Positions 14,081-18,552 of a DNA stretch of 18,552 nt are shown here, one piece after another. The stretch is from an uncultured Bacilli bacterium (lineage in GTDB: Bacteria; Bacillota_I; Bacilli_A; RF39; UBA660): assembly GCA_947631895.1 (NCBI GenBank), contig CANRMU010000005.1, positions 1-18,552 on the forward strand, given 5' to 3'. The notes under the pieces were generated by a model. It worked only from the letters and a program-made list of their open reading frames with translations. It did not search any database and had not been told where the DNA came from. Numbering within the stretch: the stretch's first letter is position 1; each line of letters starts with the position of its first letter. Made by a program: the position numbers and the translations under genes.

Positions 14081-15229
14081 TTAATCACCTTTACTTTCAT
14101 ATATTCTTGGTACTCGATTACTAATTTGATTAAACAAATGATAGGCATTAATATTTAGGTTTTTTAAAACTTCAAAAATACTTCTATTCTCCCCAAAAAT
14201 TTCAACTTTACTTCCTACCTCATATTTATTTTGTGAAAAAACTAATAACATATCCATACAATCGGCAATAATTAAACATTTTTGTTTATTAATTAAGACA
14301 TATTTAAAATTCTTATCAACACCATCTGCATAACCAATACAAATGGTATAAATGTAACCAGTTTCATTAACAATATTAGCTCCATAACCAACAAATTCCC
14401 CTTTTTTAATTTTTCTTCTACTCATAACTGAAGAATAAAGGGCAAAAGAAGGTTTTACATTTAAATTATTTTCTAAAGTAGTTTTACTTAAATGATATTT
14501 TTTTTGAATTCTTTTAATCTTTAATAATTGATATTTACTATTAATCTTTCGACTTTGATTAAAACCATACATTACAATTCCTAAACGAATGCCATTACAA
14601 AAATTTAATTTCTCATGACTTACTAAAGTTAGACTACGACCTAAATGAACAATGGGAATATCTTCTAAATAAATATTTTTAGTAATTTCTAAGAAACGTT
14701 TAACTTGATAATCGTAATAAATATCTTGAACTCCTGAAGTTGCAAAATGCGAATAGATACCCTCTAAATATAAATTTTTGCTTTCTTTAATTAACATATA
14801 CGCTTTAGTTAACTCTTCTTCTTTAAAAAAGCCTAAACGATGCATTCCACTATCAACGGCAAAATGAATAGTTATTAAATCATTAACATCTTGATTAACT
14901 AATTTTTTTAAATAACTTAAACTTTCTACTGTAATTGTTATTTTATTTTTAATAATTAAATCAAGATAATCTAGGGAAATTACTTCTAAACATAGTATGG
15001 GAATATTTTTATTTATTTTTCTAACTAATATTGCTTCATCTAAAGAAGATACTGCTAAATAATTTATTCCTCCTTTAATTAAATCATTAACAATTTTAAT
15101 GCCATGATGATATGCATCATTTTTAACAACCCCAATATAATATTCATAACTGGGATAATTTTTTTTAATTTCTTTAATATTTTCTTTTAAAATATCTTTA
15201 TTTATAACAGCATAAGTAGGTCTATACAT
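14081..15229 (-). CDS. Alanine racemase-family PLP enzyme
   Basis: The 382-aa protein has the fold-type III racemase signature: K36 in VVKNDAYHHG binds PLP (the common form is VKADAYGHG). Catalytic Tyr282 is in FVGYGAN, followed by GYADGV, the CMD segment near the second active site, and the C-terminal NQISNRVPRIYES. The length is normal. Alr makes D-Ala for the cell wall. H41 in place of Gly and N37 in place of Ala near the PLP lysine are departures from the common pattern. It is the first gene of a coupled operon with the ATP-grasp ligase (TAA, A, ATG junction) and asnB. It may be the cell's general Alr or a racemase for the amino acid used by the ligase; sequence alone does not decide. Confidence 0.87.
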   Translation of the reverse strand: MYRPTYAVINKDILKENIKEIKKNYPSYEYYIGVVKNDAYHHGIKIVNDLIKGGINYLAVSSLDEAILVRKINKNIPILCLEVISLDYLDLIIKNKITITVESLSYLKKLVNQDVNDLITIHFAVDSGMHRLGFFKEEELTKAYMLIKESKNLYLEGIYSHFATSGVQDIYYDYQVKRFLEITKNIYLEDIPIVHLGRSLTLVSHEKLNFCNGIRLGIVMYGFNQSRKINSKYQLLKIKRIQKKYHLSKTTLENNLNVKPSFALYSSVMSRRKIKKGEFVGYGANIVNETGYIYTICIGYADGVDKNFKYVLINKQKCLIIADCMDMLLVFSQNKYEVGSKVEIFGENRSIFEVLKNLNINAYHLFNQISNRVPRIYESKGD

Positions 15230-15324
15230 ATAAAATTACCTCTTTTCTTTGGCATTATAACAAAAGAAAAATAATAATTTATTAATCTCGACAAAACCTG
15301 TCAAAATAACCAAACTAAAAGAGT

Positions 15325-15330
15325 TATAAT
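15325..15330 (+). promoter_or_regulatory. -10 box immediately before the helicase start codon
   Basis: A perfect TATAAT ends 6 nt before the ATG at 15337, so transcription should begin at or within a base or two of the start codon, giving a leaderless mRNA. No good -35 box is present. A dyad TGACA/TGTCG on the minus strand (15293-15305) lies in the same 107-bp divergent spacer. Confidence 0.5.
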
Positions 15331-15336
15331 GAGGCT

Positions 15337-16773
15337 ATGAAAGAAGATATTATTATTAACAATTACTATTTAGATGAAGAACAAAAAAAGCCAATTTTAG
15401 AAAATCCTAAATATTCTTTAATTGTGGCTGGTGCTGGTTCTGGTAAAACTCTAACTTTAGTTGGGAAATTAAAATATATGTTAGGAAATAATTTAATTAA
15501 ACCTTATGAAGTATGTCCTATTTCATTTACTAATGAAGCAGTTTTAAATATGCATAATAATATTTTAAAAAATTGTCATGTTAATATTCCAACCTATACT
15601 TTTCATAAATTAGCTTTAAAAATTATAAATGATTTAGATTTTATGATAGCTGATGACAATTTAAAAGATATAGTTATTGACAATTTTTTTAATAACAATT
15701 TTAAAGAAAATGAACATACTAAAAAGAGTGTATACTCCATTTTAAAAATATATGGTCCGTTTAAAAACTTCCAATACCAAAAGAAAAATTTAAAACCTTT
15801 AAAAAAAGTTATAAAACAATTTTTAGATTTATATTCTAGTAATACTTTTTCTAAAGAAGATTGGTTAAATTTTTTTAAAGTTAGTAAAAAACATCATTTA
15901 TTAATTATTTTATATGCTATACATAATTTATATGAAAAAGAAAAAAGTCAAAAAGACTTAATTGATTTTGATGATATGATAAGATTAGCTATTAAAGAAT
16001 TAAAAAAACAAAAAACTAAGCTACCCTATAAATTAATATTAATTGATGAGTTTCAAGATACTTCTTTATTAAGATTTAATCTAATTAGAGAATTAGTTAA
16101 ATTAAATGATGCTAGTTTATGTGTATGTGGAGATGATTATCAATCAATATATCATTTTTCTGGAAGTGATGTTAACCTCTTTTTAAATTTTAAAAATTAT
16201 TATCCTCAAGCTAAGATTTATAAATTAGAAACAACTTATCGTAACAGTCAAGAATTAGTTAATGTTGCTGGTAATTTTATTTTAAAAAATCCTAATCAAA
16301 TTGATAAACATTTAAAAAGTAAAAGTCATTTAACTAATCCTATTTATGTAGTCTATGAAAAAAATTATCAAGAAACTTTAAATAAGATAATCAATTTAAT
16401 TCCTAAAGAAGATAATATTTTTATATTAGGAAGAACTCATTATGATTTAAAAAAATATACTAATAAAGATTATAAAGAAGGAAGAATAAAGTTTTATACA
16501 ATTCATGCTTCTAAAGGATTAGAATGTGATCATGTTATTATTTTAAATATGATTGATGGCATTTATGGTTTTCCAAGTAAGCAAAAAGATGATGTTGTCC
16601 TCTCTTTAGTAAAAAAAGATTTTACTTACCCTTTTGAAGAAGAACGAAGATTATTTTATACAGCTTTAACAAGAGCTAAAAAAGATGTTTATTTAATTAC
16701 CAATAAATATAATCCTTCACTTTTTATTAAAGAAATTATAAAAGAAAAAGAAGTAAAAATCTTAAAAGTATAA
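15337..16773 (+). CDS. Compact UvrD/Rep-family superfamily 1 helicase
   Basis: A 478-aa DNA helicase-type ATPase. Q-motif LDEEQ (residues 12-16), Walker A AGAGSGKT (31-38), motif Ia PISFTNEA, Walker B with IDEFQDTS (236-243), motif III GDDYQSIYHFSGSD, motif IV region LETTYRNSQ, motif V TIHASKGLECDHV and motif VI YTALTRAKKD (R446) are all present. So the ATPase should be active. It is much shorter than UvrD or PcrA (about 700 aa); the 1B/2B insertions and C-terminal tail are reduced. No nuclease domain is visible. The mRNA appears leaderless. It is divergent from the racemase operon and 48 nt before tspO. The exact repair role is unknown. Confidence 0.88.
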   Translation: MKEDIIINNYYLDEEQKKPILENPKYSLIVAGAGSGKTLTLVGKLKYMLGNNLIKPYEVCPISFTNEAVLNMHNNILKNCHVNIPTYTFHKLALKIINDLDFMIADDNLKDIVIDNFFNNNFKENEHTKKSVYSILKIYGPFKNFQYQKKNLKPLKKVIKQFLDLYSSNTFSKEDWLNFFKVSKKHHLLIILYAIHNLYEKEKSQKDLIDFDDMIRLAIKELKKQKTKLPYKLILIDEFQDTSLLRFNLIRELVKLNDASLCVCGDDYQSIYHFSGSDVNLFLNFKNYYPQAKIYKLETTYRNSQELVNVAGNFILKNPNQIDKHLKSKSHLTNPIYVVYEKNYQETLNKIINLIPKEDNIFILGRTHYDLKKYTNKDYKEGRIKFYTIHASKGLECDHVIILNMIDGIYGFPSKQKDDVVLSLVKKDFTYPFEEERRLFYTALTRAKKDVYLITNKYNPSLFIKEIIKEKEVKILKV

Positions 16774-16821
16774 CTAGGTATATTTTGGCTAAACTAAAAA
16801 TAAAGTTTATTAGGAGGGATT

Positions 16822-17268
16822 ATGAAGAAGTTTATTAAAGCCATTTTAGTACCAGTAATTATTGGGGGAATTGTTGGTCTCTTAATTGGACCTAACATTG
16901 ATTATAATTCTTTAATTAAACCTGCTTTTTCTCCACCTAGTATTTTATTTCCAATTGTTTGGACAATTCTTTATATATTAATTGGTATATCTTATGGCAT
17001 TTTAGATAATGATAACTTAATTACTAGAAAAATAAAAAATATCTATTATATTCAATTAACTTTTAATGCTTTATGGTCAATTATCTTTTTCATTTTAAAA
17101 TGGCGATTAATATCAATAATTTGGATTATTATTTTAGATATTTTAGTTATTATAATGATAATTAAAATGTTTAAGCAAAAGAAAATTGCTGGTTATTTAC
17201 AAATACCATACTTAATCTGGATATTATTTGCAACTTATTTAAATCTATTCATTTATATTCTAAATTAA
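16822..17268 (+). CDS. tspO: TspO/MBR-family tryptophan-rich sensory protein
   Basis: A 148-aa protein with five membrane helices. Family marks are KPAFSPPSILFPIVWTILY (about residues 33-51), the QLTFNALWSIIFF helix and the C-terminal PYLIWILFATYLNLFI. TspO proteins bind porphyrins and steroid-like ligands and are linked to tetrapyrrole or stress handling. The length is slightly under the usual 155-160. TAGGAGGG lies 3-4 nt before the ATG, a strong ribosome-binding site. It is downstream of the helicase gene and ends at a bidirectional terminator. The physiological role here is unknown. Confidence 0.9.
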   Translation: MKKFIKAILVPVIIGGIVGLLIGPNIDYNSLIKPAFSPPSILFPIVWTILYILIGISYGILDNDNLITRKIKNIYYIQLTFNALWSIIFFILKWRLISIIWIIILDILVIIMIIKMFKQKKIAGYLQIPYLIWILFATYLNLFIYILN

Positions 17269-17293
17269 AAAACCTTCATAAAAAGGTTTTTTT
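17267..17293. terminator. Bidirectional terminator between tspO and the large RNA
   Basis: AAAAAACCTT (17267-17276) and AAGGTTTTTT (17283-17292) pair across a 6-nt loop. T-runs follow on both strands, so it ends tspO on the plus strand and the large RNA on the minus strand. Confidence 0.85.
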
Positions 17294-17890
17294 ACAATTA
17301 TTCTCTCACAATTAGATAAGTGATGATTCTCTCATTACTTTTGCAATCAATTTATTTTTTATTTCAGTCATTAGCCAGTAAGTGCCCTCATAAGGACGCG
17401 ACCCTTATTCTTCACTTACCTTTTACCACTAAAGAAGGCTTGCACTTCCAAATTTCACACGCATAGGTTTTTCATTTACAATATTTTAACAGTATCAGTT
17501 TTAACTCCACTTTTATCCTGCAGCTTTGTGCTACTTTTACCAGTTTCTAATCTTATAACGTATTACTACGCTCAACTGCAAATGGCTTAGTCGCCTTTTA
17601 ACAAACTCTCTAGATTGCGAACTCTAGTAAGTTTGTTAATTATTCTTTTTGTTTTCTACCAAAAAAGTTTATGATGACCACGATTAGTTCTGTACCTTAT
17701 AAACCAATTCACAAAAGCACTTTTCTCTCTTTCCTATCTTTGATAGTCCCATAAAATTATTACTAATTATTACAACTCAATCCCTAATAGATTCGCACCT
17801 ACTAGTAATAAGCATAAGAGAAATCCATACTTAGTTGCTTCCTAAGTTTTTCATATGGTTCAATTATCTAATTGTCAAAGAACAATTTAT
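17294..17890 (-). ncRNA. Large structured RNA of about 600 nt, ROOL-like candidate
   Basis: No protein frame fits this stretch. On the minus strand it has a consensus promoter, and its ends pair in an approximately 22-nt helix (17859-17882 with 17301-17323, including 12 unbroken pairs). Internal helices include ACTTAG/CTAAGT (17829-17847), TTATTACTA/TAGTAATAA (17757-17765 and 17803-17811), AACAAACT/AGTTTGTT (17600-17607 and 17630-17637) and a two-step hairpin GTAAGTG/CACTTAC enclosing ATAAGG/CCTTAT (17378-17419). The terminator at 17267-17293 ends it. Size, ornate folding, a 5'-3' closing helix and nearby tRNA genes fit the ROOL class of large RNAs. OLE and GOLLD are alternatives I find less likely. 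The class is inferred; that it is a structured RNA is well supported. Confidence 0.75.
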
Positions 17891-17896
17891 ATTATC

Positions 17897-17925
17897 ATAA
17901 TAAACCACATAGAATATTTTGTCAA
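17897..17925 (-). promoter_or_regulatory. Promoter of the large RNA (TTGACA-N17-TATTAT)
   Basis: On the minus strand TTGACA (17925-17920), a 17-nt spacer and TATTAT (17902-17897) give an expected start near 17890, 8 nt before the 5' strand of the closing helix. Confidence 0.88.
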
Positions 17926-18001
17926 TAGTTTTCTGAAAAAAATTTAATTTTACTTTAATAAAAATACATGATAGAATGTTATTAGAGTAGGTGAATAAAA
18001 A

Positions 18002-18349
18002 ATGAACAATAAAGGATATGCAATTAAAGAATTAATAATTTTATTAGCTATTATTGCGGTTGGATTTGGGGTAGCTATAACAAGAATTAGTTTTGCTTAT
18101 CAAGATATAAATAACGAAGAAGAAACATTAGCAGAAGAAAAAAATACTTTAAAGATAGCTACGGAAGCTTATATTAAAACTCATGAAAAAGATTTAAAAA
18201 AAGATAGTGAAAATTTCTTATATGGTAAAGATCTAGCCGATGATGGTTATCTTATTTTAACAGAAGACTTTGATTATAAAGATACTAAAATAAAAGTAAC
18301 ATATGACAATACATTAAAAAAATATAACATTGATATTTTAGATGAATAA
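18002..18349 (+). CDS. Second type IV pilin-like (pseudopilin) protein
   Basis: A 115-aa protein starting MNNKGYAIKELIILLAIIAVG. This is a class III prepilin signal with Gly5 before the cleavage site, Tyr at +1 and Glu at +5, followed by a hydrophobic helix to about residue 32. The +4 position is Lys, where a hydrophobic residue is usual, so the fit is slightly weaker than for the pseudopilin at 6610. The soluble part is charged and has no cysteines. AGGTGA lies 8 nt before the ATG, a TAGAAT -10-like box lies at 17973-17978, and a terminator follows the stop. It is monocistronic and orphan in this window. Confidence 0.72.
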   Translation: MNNKGYAIKELIILLAIIAVGFGVAITRISFAYQDINNEEETLAEEKNTLKIATEAYIKTHEKDLKKDSENFLYGKDLADDGYLILTEDFDYKDTKIKVTYDNTLKKYNIDILDE

Positions 18350-18370
18350 AACTCCCCTAAGGAGTTTTTT
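18348..18370 (+). terminator. Rho-independent terminator of the second pseudopilin gene
   Basis: AAAACTCC (18348-18355), loop CCTAA and GGAGTTTT (18361-18368), with six T residues (18365-18370). It overlaps the stop codon. Confidence 0.88.
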
Positions 18371-18426
18371 ATTTAGAGATTTCACATCTTTTTGCATCTA
18401 TTTTAAAATATTAATATTTTTTATAT

Positions 18427-18456
18427 ATAAAAACCCAAACCATAATAGTTTGAGTT
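18427..18456 (-). terminator. Rho-independent terminator after tRNA-Leu
   Basis: On the minus strand ACTCAAAC (18455-18448), a 7-nt loop and GTTTGGGT (18440-18433, one G-U), then five T residues. It lies 12 nt beyond the tRNA-Leu CCA end. Confidence 0.8.
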
Positions 18457-18467
18457 AAAATTCAACT

Positions 18468-18552
18468 TGGTGCCTAAGGCCGGACTTGAACCGGCACGGG
18501 CTTTAACACCCGCAGGATTTTAAGTCCTGTGCGTCTACCTATTCCGCCACTT
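18468..18552 (-). tRNA. tRNA-Leu(UAA), 5' end cut by the window edge
   Basis: A class II tRNA with anticodon loop CTTAAAA (UAA), long variable arm, T-loop TTCAAGT, 3' acceptor CTTAGGC, discriminator A and encoded CCA. Only the last three bases of the 5' acceptor strand are present, so four bases lie outside the window. No intron is present in the anticodon loop. Confidence 0.95.

Noticed and set aside
1..18552. Mycoplasma-type recoding of TGA to Trp
   Set aside because: Trp codons are TGG, and TGA works as a stop in overlapping and coupled genes such as DUF308 and SDR.
1..18552. CRISPR arrays, insertion sequences or prophage genes
   Set aside because: No regularly spaced repeats, transposase, integrase or phage structural gene was seen.

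Overview
This is an AT-rich window from a low-GC Gram-positive-type bacterium. The standard genetic code is used: TGG encodes Trp and TGA is a working stop. A class B penicillin-binding protein, an alanine-racemase-like enzyme, a Bacillus-like nfo/yqfT pair and type IV pilin-like proteins suggest a walled member of the Bacilli/Erysipelotrichia/RF39-like part of Bacillota rather than a mycoplasma. The lineage is inference; there is no rRNA marker here.

Left part (1-6600), almost all on the minus strand: the N-terminal part of a secreted SipW/TasA-like surface protein; a tight operon read right to left as gmk, an unknown 124-aa protein, a HAD-type 5'-nucleotidase, a DUF308 membrane protein and an rRNA-type SAM methyltransferase; a PBP2-like transpeptidase with its own terminator; then yqfT-like DUF2624 convergent with nfo (endonuclease IV). 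Middle (6600-8410): an unusual run of SDR oxidoreductase, orphan pseudopilin and nfo, preceded by a small HTH regulator plus a 73-aa protein.

Region 8430-10100 is the most unusual. A HEPN-type abortive-infection protein (Abi_2 family, R-N4-H motif) lies between two hairpins whose 11-nt loops are perfect reverse complements of each other, while their stems differ but each remains paired. The first hairpin, followed by a U-run, lies between a consensus promoter and a start codon without a Shine-Dalgarno sequence. The second hairpin contains the stop codon. A roughly 230-nt structured RNA with its own terminator follows directly. I read this as a candidate RNA-controlled defence or toxin module.

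Region 10256-11000 is a five-tRNA operon on the minus strand (Val, Thr, Tyr, Gln, Lys). The tRNA-Thr(UGU) is split by a 225-nt group I intron directly after the anticodon. Upstream lies an operon of an alanine-racemase-like enzyme, an ATP-grasp ligase and asparagine synthetase, which fits a D-aspartate/D-asparagine peptidoglycan cross-bridge pathway. Divergent from it are a compact UvrD-like helicase and a TspO-family membrane protein.

Region 17267-17890 has no protein gene but holds a large minus-strand RNA of about 600 nt, with a consensus promoter, a long helix joining its two ends, several internal hairpins and a terminator shared with tspO. It resembles ROOL-class RNAs in size, structure and setting. 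The window ends with a second orphan pseudopilin and a tRNA-Leu(UAA) cut by the window edge. Three RNA-rich loci (abi leader, tRNA operon, large RNA) share the same promoter form, TTGACA-N17-TATTAT.
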